Source: Cupriavidus necator N-1 (GTDB lineage Bacteria; Pseudomonadota; Gammaproteobacteria; Burkholderiales; Burkholderiaceae). Taken from it: a stretch of DNA of 64,000 nucleotides. Where the stretch lies: assembly GCF_000219215.1 (NCBI RefSeq), contig NC_015726.1:2666001-2730000 (forward strand). Direction: 5' to 3'. The notes beneath the pieces were generated by a model. It had not been told where the DNA came from and did no database searches. It worked only from the letters and a program-made list of their open reading frames with translations. The position numbers were made by a program, and so were the translations under genes. This document shows, in pieces, positions 9,432-18,431 of the stretch; the stretch's first letter is position 1; each line of letters begins with the position of its first letter.

Positions 9432-9857
9432 CTATTTCACCGTGACCGTGATCTTCTTCGAATAGATCGGCGGCTCGAACGGCACGTGCTTGGCATCGCC
9501 CATCAGCAACTGCAGCGTGTGCTTGCCGGGCGGCAGCTCAATGCGCGCATCGGTCTCGCCCGCGCCGAAGTGCAGGTGGTTCTTGTCCGAAGGGATTTCC
9601 TTGTCCAGCGGCGGCAGCTCGGCGTCGACCAGCAGGTGGTGGTGCCCGCAGCGCGGCGACTCGACGCCCTTGGGGCAGACGCCCATATTGCGCAGGCCCA
9701 TGCGCACCCAGAACTTGCCGCCGCTGATGACCGTGCCATCGTGCGGCCAGATGATGTAGGCCTCGGCATTGGGCGGCGCTGCCGTCGACAGCGAAAGCGA
9801 CGGCGCACCCGCCAGTGTGGCAACCGCCAGCAGGCGGAACAGGAATCGTCTGGACAT
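9432..9857 (-). CDS. DUF4399 exported protein, copy 2
   Basis: A 141-residue paralogue of the neighbouring DUF4399 protein. It has a signal peptide (MSRRFLFRLLAVATLAGA) and then the same blocks GHHHLLVDAELPP, NHLHFGAGE and LPPGKHTLQLLMGD. It differs in having two Cys (in GVCPKGVESPRCGHHH) just before the His cluster, which copy 1 lacks, so the two copies may differ in disulfide or metal chemistry. A strong GGAGG stands 8 bases before the ATG. First gene of the pair; the 293 bp upstream hold the divergent promoter region shared with the SUMF1 gene. Confidence 0.85.
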   Translation of the reverse strand: MSRRFLFRLLAVATLAGAPSLSLSTAAPPNAEAYIIWPHDGTVISGGKFWVRMGLRNMGVCPKGVESPRCGHHHLLVDAELPPLDKEIPSDKNHLHFGAGETDARIELPPGKHTLQLLMGDAKHVPFEPPIYSKKITVTVK

Positions 9858-10150
9858 ACGCGGCGCCTCCCGGAAACAGTCCGAAACCCGATCACGTTGT
9901 CCCGAAAGCCCATTCTTGTTGCTTGTTGGTCAGCGCTCGGCGATTCGTCATTCAGGTTAGGTCGCAAGCCCGGAAAAAGCGAACCCGGCGCGTCGCGGCG
10001 GCATGGCGATGTCCCGCCGGAGACACAAGCGCTGTGCTATCTTGAAGCAAGCCGGTCGACGTCTCGGCAACACCACAATGCGCCCCCGCCGCATGTGCCG
10101 GCAGCTACCGGCATGCAGCGGGATCGCCGCGGCTCCAGCGAGGTGTGAAG

Positions 10151-11365
10151 ATGTGGCGCAATCTACCAGTCGTATGCGCGGCCATGGCCGCGATGCTCGC
10201 CGCCGCGCCGCTGCCTGCGCAGCCGGCCACCGCTGCCGCTGGCGCGGCCACGGAACCGACGCTGCTCGCCGGCATCATGCCCAAGAACACCGACGAGCAG
10301 TACGAACTGAGCTTCTGGGAATCGATCAAGAACAGCAATTACGCCGGCGACTATGAGGCCTACCTGAAGCAGTACCCCAACGGACGTTTCGCGGTGCTGG
10401 CCAGGGCGCGCCTGGAGCGGCTGGCGGCATCCGCCTCCGCACCCAAGGCCCAGGCGCCCGCGCCCGCCCTGCCGCCCCGCTCCGGCACCTCTGCCGGGGG
10501 ACAGGTCACGCGACCCCCGCCCGCCCCGGCACCCGCCGCGTCAGCGCGTCCGGCATCGCCGCCTGCCACGCCACCTGCCGCGCCACCGGCAACGGCATCC
10601 CTGCGCCCGGGCATGGCGGCGGGGGGCACGGTCAGCACCACACTGCGCACCGGCGAGATCCGCGATTGCCCGACCTGCCCGGTGCTGGTCTCCTTGCCGG
10701 CGGGCAGCTTCACCATGGGCAGCAGTGCCAGCGATCCCGCCGAGAAGCCCCCGCATCACGTCACCATCGGCCAGCCGTTTGCCATCGGCCGCTATGAGGT
10801 CACGGTCGAGCAATGGAATGCCTGCGCCGACGCCGGCGGCTGCCAGCGCGTCCCCACCATCGCCGACAGCCCGAAGACCGCGCCGGCGCGCGACGTCAGC
10901 TGGGACGACGCGCAGCAGTACGTGGCCTGGCTCAGCAAGACCACCGGCAAGACCTACCGGCTGCCCACCGAGGCGGAATGGGAATACGCAGCGCGCGGCG
11001 GCACCGCCAGTGCCTACTGGTGGGGCGACCAGATGCGCAAGGGCAATGCCAACTGCAAGGACTGCGGCGACCCGTGGAGCCAGGATGCGCCGGCCGCGGT
11101 CGGGACGTTCGCGGCCAACCCGTACGGCCTGCACGACGTCAACGGCAGCGTGTGGGAATGGGTGGCCGATTGCTGGCACAGCACCTACAAGGGTGCGCCC
11201 GCCGACGGGCGCGTGTGGAACGAGAACGCCTGTGGCGCACGCGTGATCCGCGGTGGCTCCTGGCGCGAAGGCGCGAGCTACATGGTGTCGTCCACGCGCT
11301 TCAAGTACAGCCCCAGCGTGCGGCAGTCGCAGAACGGCTTTCGCGTGGCGCGCGACCTGAAGTAG
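10151..11365 (+). CDS. Exported SUMF1/FGE-fold protein
   Basis: A 404-residue protein with a signal peptide (1-24, ending AQPA), a short helical motif (about 50-92; [20 protein letters not shown]) typical of exported SUMF1 and caspase-like proteins, a Pro/Ala-rich linker (100-160) and a SUMF1 domain (180-404; [56 protein letters not shown]). True formylglycine-generating enzymes end in GFRC; here it is GFRV, so sulfatase-activating chemistry is unlikely. The domain may bind ligand, peptide or cell wall. ATG at 10151 has GAGGTG 5-10 bases upstream. It converges on the kinase gene 38 bp away, and both fit a periplasmic branch of the exporter system. Confidence 0.87.
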   Translation: MWRNLPVVCAAMAAMLAAAPLPAQPATAAAGAATEPTLLAGIMPKNTDEQYELSFWESIKNSNYAGDYEAYLKQYPNGRFAVLARARLERLAASASAPKAQAPAPALPPRSGTSAGGQVTRPPPAPAPAASARPASPPATPPAAPPATASLRPGMAAGGTVSTTLRTGEIRDCPTCPVLVSLPAGSFTMGSSASDPAEKPPHHVTIGQPFAIGRYEVTVEQWNACADAGGCQRVPTIADSPKTAPARDVSWDDAQQYVAWLSKTTGKTYRLPTEAEWEYAARGGTASAYWWGDQMRKGNANCKDCGDPWSQDAPAAVGTFAANPYGLHDVNGSVWEWVADCWHSTYKGAPADGRVWNENACGARVIRGGSWREGASYMVSSTRFKYSPSVRQSQNGFRVARDLK

Positions 11366-11403
11366 CGGCTGGCGGAATTGGCAAGCCGGACAGATGGCGG
11401 CAA

Positions 11404-13455
11404 TCAGCGCGCGCGCGTGGAGATCTGCACCAGGTCCGCGCTGATGCGGTCCCGCCCATAGGTGCGTGTCATCTGCGCCAGCGGCTTTTCCAGTGCCTTC
11501 AGGTAGTCCTTGTGCGACTCGACCTCGGCGCGCCGGCCCTCGAACAGTGGCACGGGCGTGGTCAGCAACACCACCAGCTCGGTGCCGAAGGGCCTGGAGA
11601 TGATCCAGTCGCCACCGTCGCCAACCGTGGCGCTGTGGCTGGGCGGCGCCTGGTGGGCGGGCACGCGCGCGCTCGGCACCATGTGCGCCACCTTGCCGTC
11701 GGCCGCGAAGTAATCGACATAGACATAAGAGTCGCGCGCCGGCGTGCGCAGATCCAGCACCAGCGGTGACCCCTCGGTCAGCTGGGTGCCCTGGCCGCGC
11801 AGCCGCAGCGACGAAGCCGTGCCCCCTTCGCGGTAGCCCGACCAGTACGGCGCGATCAGGGTGGCCACGTCGCATTTGTCGGTGGCCAGCGGCTGGGTGT
11901 CGATCGACACGCCCTTCAGCTCCTTGACACCCGGCAACGCGCTGAGCTGCTCGCGCAGCCGCGCGGCGCCCACGCTATCGGCCAGAAAGCCGCGCACGCG
12001 CAGGGTCTGCGCCTGTTGGGTGGCGGTGAGCAGCGAGCACGGCACGCCGGCCAGCATCTTCGTGACGTCGGCCATCGACAGTACTGCCGGACGGGCAGCC
12101 GGTGCGGTCGGGGTAACCGGCGCCGCGGGCACAGGTGTGGCCGGGGCCTCGACGCGCGTGTCGCCGGCCGGCGCTTCGGCCTGGCGCTGCGAATGCCACG
12201 CGTAGTAGCCGATCGCCGACACGCCCGCCAGCACGGCCAGCACGCCGCCAGCCATCAGCGGCAAGGGGCGCCGCGTGGACACCACCGGCACCGCGCTCAT
12301 GCCATGCAGGAAGCGCGCGACGGTGGGTGTGCGCGTTTCGCGGTTGAGCGACAGGGCCTCGCGCAGGGTCTTCCATTGCGTGCGGCTCAACTGCGGCGGC
12401 TGCGCCGGCTTGAGGCCGGCGTCGCGCGCCTGGTTGGCCGAGAGCCGCTGGTAGGGATGCTTGCCGGTCAGCAATTCATAGGTCACGCAGGCCAGCGCAA
12501 AGATGTCGTCGCGCGGGTCGGGCTCGCAATGGTCGAACATCTCCGGGCTGGCGTAGGCCGGCGTCATGCCGCCCAGCGAGCCGGGATCGAACACGGTCCG
12601 GTCGGACTCGTCAGCCGGCGGCAGGAAGCCGCGCGCAATGCCGAAGTCGATCACCTTGACCTCGCCGTTGGCGGTCAGGAAGACGTTGGCGGGCTTGAAG
12701 TCGCAGTGCACGAAGCCGCGCTCGTGCGCGTACGCCAGCGCATTGCCCATGCCGTTGACGATCGACATGGCGCGCGCCATCGGCATGCCGGTGAAGCCCG
12801 GGGCCTTGAGCACATGGTTGAGCGACGAGCCGGACAGGTATTCCATGGTCAGGAAGACCACCGGCCCGTCGCGGTCGAAGTCATAGACGGTGACGATGTT
12901 CCGGTGCGCCAGCGTCTGCGCCTTGCGCGCCTCGCGCTGCAGTGCCATCAGCGACTTGGGGTGCCCGCTGAACTGCAGGTTCAGCACCTTGATGGCGATA
13001 TAGGGCTTGCGGTCCGAGGCTTCCAGCTTGCGCAGGTCGAGCGCCTTGTAGACCGTGCCCATGCCGCCCACGCCCAGGCATTCTTCCAGCACGAAGCGGC
13101 CGTTCAGCGTATCGCCCACGCCCTTGGTATGCGCCGCCTGCGGCAGCGTGCCCGGCTCGGGCGAGGTCGCATACAGCGAGCCCGTCTGCGTGCCGGCCAG
13201 GCGCGTGGCTTCGGTGGCGCCTTCGTACTGCGTGGCGCCGCGGCGCTCGATGCGCCGCATGACTTCGGCATAGACCGCGGGCGGGAACGGGAAGCGCGTG
13301 TTTTCCTCGATGACCACGCGCGCGGCCTGGCTGGGCGTGGTGGGGTCCTGCGCCAGCGCCGTTTCGAACGACGCAACAAACTCGTCGTCGGAGAGACCGC
13401 CGTTCTGGAACTTGCGGATCAGTTCTTTGAGACTGGCCACGGGATGCCCCGACAT
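11404..13455 (-). CDS. Membrane Ser/Thr protein kinase (PknB-like) with periplasmic C-terminus
   Basis: A 683-residue eukaryotic-like kinase. After a 115-residue N-terminal helical region, the kinase domain (about 120-385) has LGVGGMGTVYKA, ATP-lysine K156 in IAIK, HCDFKPAN (catalytic D252; HRD is HCD), DFG at 270-272 and an SPE in place of APE. A membrane helix (about 398-419) leads to roughly 260 periplasmic residues without a PASTA repeat; the end (YVYVDYFAADGKVAHMVP) resembles DUF4384-type modules. The activation loop contains SDRTVFD. A likely partner is the FHA protein 4.6 kb away. The ATG at 13455 has no strong ribosome-binding site; a GTG at 13440 is an alternative. Confidence 0.88.
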   Translation of the reverse strand: MSGHPVASLKELIRKFQNGGLSDDEFVASFETALAQDPTTPSQAARVVIEENTRFPFPPAVYAEVMRRIERRGATQYEGATEATRLAGTQTGSLYATSPEPGTLPQAAHTKGVGDTLNGRFVLEECLGVGGMGTVYKALDLRKLEASDRKPYIAIKVLNLQFSGHPKSLMALQREARKAQTLAHRNIVTVYDFDRDGPVVFLTMEYLSGSSLNHVLKAPGFTGMPMARAMSIVNGMGNALAYAHERGFVHCDFKPANVFLTANGEVKVIDFGIARGFLPPADESDRTVFDPGSLGGMTPAYASPEMFDHCEPDPRDDIFALACVTYELLTGKHPYQRLSANQARDAGLKPAQPPQLSRTQWKTLREALSLNRETRTPTVARFLHGMSAVPVVSTRRPLPLMAGGVLAVLAGVSAIGYYAWHSQRQAEAPAGDTRVEAPATPVPAAPVTPTAPAARPAVLSMADVTKMLAGVPCSLLTATQQAQTLRVRGFLADSVGAARLREQLSALPGVKELKGVSIDTQPLATDKCDVATLIAPYWSGYREGGTASSLRLRGQGTQLTEGSPLVLDLRTPARDSYVYVDYFAADGKVAHMVPSARVPAHQAPPSHSATVGDGGDWIISRPFGTELVVLLTTPVPLFEGRRAEVESHKDYLKALEKPLAQMTRTYGRDRISADLVQISTRAR

Positions 13456-13508
13456 GGTTGCTGGCACGGCGCATCCCGCGATGCGGATATGCCCTGCCTT
13501 CGAGATGG

Positions 13509-13537
13509 ATACTAGTGCGCACCCATGGCATGCGCAA
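13509..13537 (-). promoter_or_regulatory. Candidate promoter of the kinase gene
   Basis: Minus-strand TTGCGC (13537-13532) and TAGTAT (13514-13509) are 17 bases apart, about 54 bases ahead of the ATG at 13455. Confidence 0.5.
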
Positions 13538-13871
13538 ACCATGCGAGGCCGGCGTGCATCACCGCGCGCGGGCGCCCTCTGCCAATCGCGTCACCTGTAG
13601 CGCGCCACTGTCGCGGCCGCGCCAACACCAGCACGCCGCCTGTTGGCCACGGCCCGTCACCCGCGGCAGGCGGCAGGCCCCGCAGCCGGTGCGCGCGAGC
13701 CGGCATCGAAAATAAATGCCCCGTGTTTTCAGGCAGTTGCACGTCCCCAGACGAGTCGGCAACGGCGTTGGCACACTCCCTGCGTCAGTCCCTCCGGAGG
13801 GCCGGCAATTTCGCCGCCGTCTGAGCGCACCGCGCGGCGGGCCCGCGGGCAAGAACGCGGACCGCCTCACC
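13538..13871. other. Intergenic stretch between kinase and peptide genes
   Basis: This GC-rich divergent spacer lies between the kinase promoter and the -10 box of the small peptide gene. It has several short frames on both strands, but none with a ribosome-binding site or a recognisable protein. Confidence 0.5.
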
Positions 13872-13877
13872 TATACT
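13872..13877 (+). promoter_or_regulatory. -10 box upstream of the double-glycine peptide gene
   Basis: TATACT lies about 50 bases before the ATG at 13928. No good -35 box is seen at 16-18 bases (GCAAGA), which would fit an activated promoter. Confidence 0.4.
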
Positions 13878-13927
13878 GAAGCGTCCCGCGGCCGCATGGC
13901 CGTGGCGCCGCTTGACCGGAGACAGCC

Positions 13928-14170
13928 ATGGCAGTGATCGTCATCAAGGATTTGCCCGACAGCATGGATCTCGACCGACAGGCCATGACCGCCATCCTGG
14001 GCGGCGGGCGCACCGCCGGCGGCCAGGCATGGCATGGCTTGCGGCGCCAGGGCGCCGCGCGCATCGTCGACTACCCGGGCGGATTGCCGGGCAACCGCTA
14101 CGTGATGCCGCAGGAACAGCCGCTCGGGCGGCTGCCGCGCAAGGCCGCCGGCAAGGATGCAGACGACTGA
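13928..14170 (+). CDS. Small protein with double-glycine (C39-type) leader, probable exporter substrate
   Basis: An 80-residue protein. Residues 1-26 form a classical double-glycine leader: acidic (KDLPDSMDLDRQAM), hydrophobic at -12 (L15), -7 (M20) and -4 (I23), ending LGG before G27. Cleavage by a C39 peptidase would release about 54 residues, basic, Gly/Arg-rich, without Cys and with a single Thr, so a lanthipeptide is unlikely. The middle has ARIVDYPGGLPGN. GGAG lies 8 bases before the ATG, and a bidirectional hairpin terminator follows 25 bp after the stop. It is the only such leader seen near the C39 exporter gene and is therefore its best substrate candidate. Function (bacteriocin, signal or structural peptide) is unknown. 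Confidence 0.8.
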   Translation: MAVIVIKDLPDSMDLDRQAMTAILGGGRTAGGQAWHGLRRQGAARIVDYPGGLPGNRYVMPQEQPLGRLPRKAAGKDADD

Positions 14171-14194
14171 GCGGCAACCACAACCGCCCAAATG

Positions 14195-14221
14195 AAAAGC
14201 CCGCCATCGCTGGCGGGCTTT
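14195..14221 (+). terminator. Hairpin terminator after the peptide gene
   Basis: A 10-bp stem, AAGCCCGCCA with TGGCGGGCTT, has a 4-base loop. The plus-strand T-run is short; the minus strand gives TTTTCATTT. Confidence 0.6.
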
Positions 14222-14978
14222 GGATGCGGACGGGCCCGGACCACCTGGGTCACGCGGTCAGCAGTTCGGTCATTCTGTTCCAGGCAGGCTTCCCATGATT
14301 CCGCCCATGAAGCATGACGCGGACGCCCATCCGGACCACCCGGATAGTCGCAGGAAGACTGGCGCGTGGAGTCAATGACCGCAGTGCTCGCCGCGAACAG
14401 CGGCGCAATGCCGCTGTAGGAGGTCAAGCGGGAGCGTTTTTCGTCCGCCCCGTGCGGGCATCCTGTGAGCTCGCGCCTCCAGTATAGGCGGGGGTTTCAG
14501 CCTTGCAACCCGGCCGGGGCCGGGGCGGCGCGGGCCTGCCGGGAAGGTGACTGGCGCCTGACATATCCGGTTACGTTTTCGCAGTGCAACAAAAATTCCG
14601 TACTCTGCTATAATCCGCGCCGTGAGTTTCGCAACTGTGAGATCCGCCAAACGCCCGGCTTCCTGCCGCGGCGAATCCGCTGCCCTCCCAAGCTCTGTTT
14701 CCTCGCTGCCGGACGCCTAGTCATCACTTCATGGCCCCAGCCGCCCAGCAGAACGCACCGCTCACCTGACGTCGCCTCGTCTCCGATCCTGTTGAACAGC
14801 CTGAAACCTGAGCTGTTTGCCTGCCAGGGATACGGCCGGACCGCCTAGCGGGACCAGCCACCACCCTGCCTGCCGCCGTACTGCCAGCTGTGTCTGTCGT
14901 AACGGCCTCACCGATTGGCGCCGAAGCCTTTTTAAGACTTTGCACTGCGCCCACCCCATTTTGCTTTGCCGGGGTGCC
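14222..14978. other. Non-coding stretch including a long helicase leader
   Basis: No convincing gene is seen in 757 bp. An extended -10 box, TGCTATAAT (TATAAT at 14609-14614), points right, which would give the DEAD-box helicase a leader of about 360 bases. Upstream of it, 14222-14600 holds no structure I can name. Confidence 0.5.
14609..14614 (+). promoter_or_regulatory. Extended -10 promoter of the helicase gene
   Basis: TGC directly precedes TATAAT; the -35 region (GCAACA) is poor, as is common with extended -10 promoters. The distance to the start codon is about 365 bases. Confidence 0.55.
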
Positions 14979-16949
14979 ATGCATTTATTTGACCATTCCG
15001 ACATGACCCAGCACGACATTCGTGCGGAGCAAGCTATTGCCTCCGCGACCGACGCTTCGATCACTTCCGACGCTGCCCAGAGCCCGCTCGACAAGCTCGA
15101 CGCCCTGCTCAACCCCAGCCCGGCAGTTGAAGAGGCCCCGGCCGTGGAAAGCGGTTTCGCCACACTTGGCCTCGATGCGGCCATCCTGCGCGCCCTCTCC
15201 GAACTGAATTACAACACGCCCACGCCGGTACAGGCCCAGGCCATCCCGGCCTTCCTGGCCGGCCGCGACCTGCTGGTCTCGAGCCAGACCGGCTCGGGCA
15301 AGACCGCCGCGTTCATGCTGCCCGCGATCCAGCGCATCAGCGAAATGCCGGCACCGCAGCGCGCGACCGAGCCCGCCAAGCGCATGAAGGGCAAGCGCCC
15401 GCGCCCGTCGCCGGCCCAGCCCGCACTGCTGGTGCTGACCCCGACGCGCGAACTGGCGCTGCAGGTGACCGAAGCCGCCGCCAAGTACGGCCGCAACCTG
15501 CGCCGCATCGTCTGCGCCAGCATCCTGGGCGGCATGCCCTACCCTAAGCAGCTGGCCGCGCTGGCCAAGATGCCTGACATCCTGGTGGCCACGCCGGGCC
15601 GCCTGCTCGACCATATCGACGCTGGCCGCATCGACCTGTCGGCCCTGCAGATGCTGGTGTTCGACGAAGCCGACCGCATGCTGGACATGGGCTTTGCCGA
15701 CGACATCGACGCCATCGTCAATGCCACGCCGGCTTCGCGCCAGACGCTGATGTTCTCGGCCACGCTGGATGCGCGCATTGCCCAACTGGCCTCGCGCCAG
15801 CTGCGCGACCCGCAACGCATCGAGATCGCCGCGGCCCGCGCCGACCAGAGCCATATCGAGCAGCGCCTGCACTTCACCGACGACATGTCGCACAAGGAAC
15901 GCCTGCTGGACCACCTGCTGCGCGACGCGACGCTCAAGCAAGCCATCGTCTTCACCGCGACCAAGCGCGATGCCGATTCGCTGGCCGAGCGCCTGTCCGA
16001 CACCGGCTTCTCGGCCGGCGCACTGCACGGCGACATGACCCAGGGCGCGCGCAACCGCACCCTGACCGCGCTGCGCCGCGGCAACCTGCGCGTGCTGGTG
16101 GCCACCGACGTGGCCGCGCGCGGCATCGACGTGCCCGATATCACCCACGTGGTCAACTTCGACCTGCCCAAGCAGGCCGAGGACTACGTGCACCGCATCG
16201 GCCGTACCGGCCGTGCGGGCCGCTCGGGCACCGCCATCAACCTGGTGAACCACAACGACATGTTCCAGTGGAAGCGCATCGAGCGCTTCACCAACCAGCG
16301 CATCGACGCTTCGGTGATCGAAGGCCTGGAGCCGCGCCGTTCGCCCAAGCCGCGTTCCAACTTCGGCGGCAAGCCGGGCGGCGGCCGCGGTGACTTCCGC
16401 GGCAATGGCGGCGGCTACCGTGGCGGCGAACGCAGCTTCGGCGACCGCAAGTTCGGCGGCGGCGAGAACCGCACCGGCTTCGGCGAGCGCAAGTTCAGCG
16501 GCGAGAGCCGTGGCTTCGGCAACCGCCCGGAAGGCGCGCGCCCGTTCGGTGACGACAACCGCGGCGGCTTCGGCAATCGTGAAGGCGGCTACCGTGGCCA
16601 GGGCCAGGGCGGCCAGGGCGCTGGCTACCGCGGCGCCAGCGACGGTGCGCGTGGCTTCGGCAACCGCGAAGGCGGCCGCAGCTTCGGCGACGACAACCGC
16701 GGTGGTTTCGGCAACCGCGACGGCGCCGCCCCCCGCAGCTTTGGCGACAATAACCGTGGTGGCTTCGGCGACCGCACCGGCGGCGGCTATCGTGGCAACA
16801 CCGGTGCCAGCACCGGTGGCAACGGCGAAGGCCGCAGCTTCGGTAACCGCGACGGCAACCGTGACGGCAATCGCAGCTTTGGCGGCGGTTTCGGCGGCAA
16901 TGGCGGCGGCAACGGCAACCGCAACAGCCGCTCGCGCTACGAGCGTTGA
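14979..16949 (+). CDS. DEAD-box ATP-dependent RNA helicase, RhlE-like, with Gly/Arg-rich tail
   Basis: A 656-residue RNA helicase for RNA unwinding in ribosome assembly or decay. Order of motifs: Q-motif ([13 protein letters not shown]), motif [30 protein letters not shown] in [27 protein letters not shown] and [10 protein letters not shown]. From about residue 455 to the end the chain is a low-complexity tail of repeated [15 protein letters not shown] and YRG units that likely binds RNA. I start at 14979; an ATG at 15003 is equally possible, and neither has a strong ribosome-binding site. Expression is probably set through the long leader. An insertion between motifs I and Ia ([15 protein letters not shown]) is typical of beta-proteobacterial copies. 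Confidence 0.93.
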   Translation: MHLFDHSDMTQHDIRAEQAIASATDASITSDAAQSPLDKLDALLNPSPAVEEAPAVESGFATLGLDAAILRALSELNYNTPTPVQAQAIPAFLAGRDLLVSSQTGSGKTAAFMLPAIQRISEMPAPQRATEPAKRMKGKRPRPSPAQPALLVLTPTRELALQVTEAAAKYGRNLRRIVCASILGGMPYPKQLAALAKMPDILVATPGRLLDHIDAGRIDLSALQMLVFDEADRMLDMGFADDIDAIVNATPASRQTLMFSATLDARIAQLASRQLRDPQRIEIAAARADQSHIEQRLHFTDDMSHKERLLDHLLRDATLKQAIVFTATKRDADSLAERLSDTGFSAGALHGDMTQGARNRTLTALRRGNLRVLVATDVAARGIDVPDITHVVNFDLPKQAEDYVHRIGRTGRAGRSGTAINLVNHNDMFQWKRIERFTNQRIDASVIEGLEPRRSPKPRSNFGGKPGGGRGDFRGNGGGYRGGERSFGDRKFGGGENRTGFGERKFSGESRGFGNRPEGARPFGDDNRGGFGNREGGYRGQGQGGQGAGYRGASDGARGFGNREGGRSFGDDNRGGFGNRDGAAPRSFGDNNRGGFGDRTGGGYRGNTGASTGGNGEGRSFGNRDGNRDGNRSFGGGFGGNGGGNGNRNSRSRYER

Positions 16950-16985
16950 TGCGGTGGTGCGCTAAGCGCACCTGCCAGGCAGAAG

Positions 16986-17013
16986 AAAGGGCACCATCGG
17001 GTGCCCTTTTTTT
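16986..17013 (+). terminator. Rho-independent terminator of the helicase gene
   Basis: The stem AAAGGGCACC / GGTGCCCTTT has an ATCG loop and is followed by seven T. Confidence 0.85.
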
Positions 17014-17031
17014 GTTGTCGCCTACAGCCCG

Positions 17032-18288
17032 CTACAGCGCGCAGGTGCGAAAGCCGATGAAGGAAAGATCATCCTCCGGCAACCGCGCCCACCTTGCCCG
17101 CACATGGCGCAGCCGCGCGGGGCTGGCGAACGACACACCGCGCACCGCCTGGTGCGTGCCAAAGCGCCCCACCACCTCGCTGTCGGACGTCGCGGAGGCA
17201 AATCCCGCGTACGGCTCATAGGGCGTGGCAGTCCACTCGCGCAGCGCCCCCCACTGCAGGCCGCGGTTCTGCGTCGCGGCGAGTTCCCATTCCGATTCCG
17301 CCGGCAGGCGCCGCCCCGCCCACACGCACCACGCCTGCGCCTCGTACAGCGTGACGTGGCGCACCGCCTCGTCCGGATTGAGCGTGCGCAGCGTGCCGAA
17401 GCGCTCCACCATCCAGGCGCGCGATTCCGGATGGCGCGACCAGTAGCGCGGTGCCGAGCGTTCCTGCGTCATCAGCCACTGGCGCCCCGCTGCCGACCAC
17501 CACGCCGGGTGCTCATAGCCGCCGTCCTCGACGAACTCGAGGAATTGCGCGTTGCTGACCGGTGCCATGTCCATTTCAAACGCGGGGACATAGGTGGGCT
17601 GCGGCGGCAGTTCATCCGGCCAGGCAAAGCCGTCGGGATCGCTCCAGCCGAGGGTGAAGCGACCGCCCGGGAAATGCAGGGTGCCGCCATGCCCCGCAGG
17701 CTGCACCGGACCGGCGCCGATGGCCTCCGTGGGCGCCATGCCCAGCGCCTGCAACAGCGCGGCCACGCCTTCGCCCTGGGCATCCTCATGCAGCAGCGCG
17801 CGGCGGTACGGGTACAGGGTCAGGTCGTTGTCGTCGGGCAGCAGCGCAATCCGGCGCAGCACGCCGTCGAGCACGTCGGCGGCATAGCGCTTGACCACTG
17901 CGACGTCGGGCAGCGTGATCTCCCAGCGCTCGTCGGGGCCGATGCGGTCCGGGTCGAACCACTCGTCGGCGCCGTCCAGCAGCGATTGTTCGGTCGCCAC
18001 CGGCACCGGCACGCCGCCGCGGTCCACCTGGCGCACGCCGCGCAGGCACCACCACTCCGCATGCCAGGCCACGTGCCCGAGCGTCCACAACGGCGGATCG
18101 GCATCGTACTGATGCGGCACGTCCCAGGCGCGGCGCGTCTGCCCGAACGGTGCCAGCCACGCCAGCGTGCGGTTGCGCGCATCGACCAGCGCCTGCGCCA
18201 GCCCTTCGCGCGGCAGCCGGCGCGGGTCGGACCAGGTCGCCTTGCCGCCGGTGAAGTAGAGATCGGGAAGCATGGGAAAGCCGCTCAT
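17032..18288 (-). CDS. egtB: EgtB-family non-haem iron sulfoxide synthase
   Basis: A 418-residue enzyme of the DinB plus FGE-sulfatase type that joins trimethylhistidine (hercynine) to a thiol in ergothioneine synthesis. The iron-binding HX3HXE motif is at H72, H76 and E78 (LGHVAWHAEW). The C-terminal SUMF1-like half starts near residue 210 and ends FIGFRTCAL. It lies downstream of egtD, separated by 143 bp, on the same strand, which supports the pathway. Whether the donor is cysteine, gamma-glutamylcysteine or a selenosugar (the related SenA) cannot be decided; no senB or senC is adjacent. ATG at 18288 was chosen as the first reasonable start. Confidence 0.82.
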   Translation of the reverse strand: MSGFPMLPDLYFTGGKATWSDPRRLPREGLAQALVDARNRTLAWLAPFGQTRRAWDVPHQYDADPPLWTLGHVAWHAEWWCLRGVRQVDRGGVPVPVATEQSLLDGADEWFDPDRIGPDERWEITLPDVAVVKRYAADVLDGVLRRIALLPDDNDLTLYPYRRALLHEDAQGEGVAALLQALGMAPTEAIGAGPVQPAGHGGTLHFPGGRFTLGWSDPDGFAWPDELPPQPTYVPAFEMDMAPVSNAQFLEFVEDGGYEHPAWWSAAGRQWLMTQERSAPRYWSRHPESRAWMVERFGTLRTLNPDEAVRHVTLYEAQAWCVWAGRRLPAESEWELAATQNRGLQWGALREWTATPYEPYAGFASATSDSEVVGRFGTHQAVRGVSFASPARLRHVRARWARLPEDDLSFIGFRTCAL

Positions 18289-18431
18289 CGGGAAAGTCCG
18301 TGCAGGGAGTGAACAGTGGACAGGCAGTGACCGAAGCAGGCAACTGCTGGCCTGGCGCTCGCACGCCAGGCCGGCTGCGGCCATTATGACACTACCTGCC
18401 ATCCCTGCCGGACGGCGCCCGCGCGGGCGGA

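Noticed and set aside
10151..11365. Formylglycine-generating enzyme
   Set aside because: The catalytic C-terminal GFRC Cys is Val and no sulfatase is nearby.
13928..14170. Lanthipeptide precursor
   Set aside because: The core has no Cys and only one Thr, and no LanM/LanB-like enzyme is present.
14295..14378. A 27-codon frame after the peptide gene
   Set aside because: Too short, without ribosome-binding site or leader motif; not a second exporter substrate.
14985..16253. A 422-codon open frame antisense to the helicase
   Set aside because: Mirror of the helicase domain; Gly/Gln/His-rich with no fold.
16390..16940. Tandem repeats resembling a CRISPR or minisatellite
   Set aside because: They are in frame and encode the Gly/Arg tail of the helicase; spacers are not unique.
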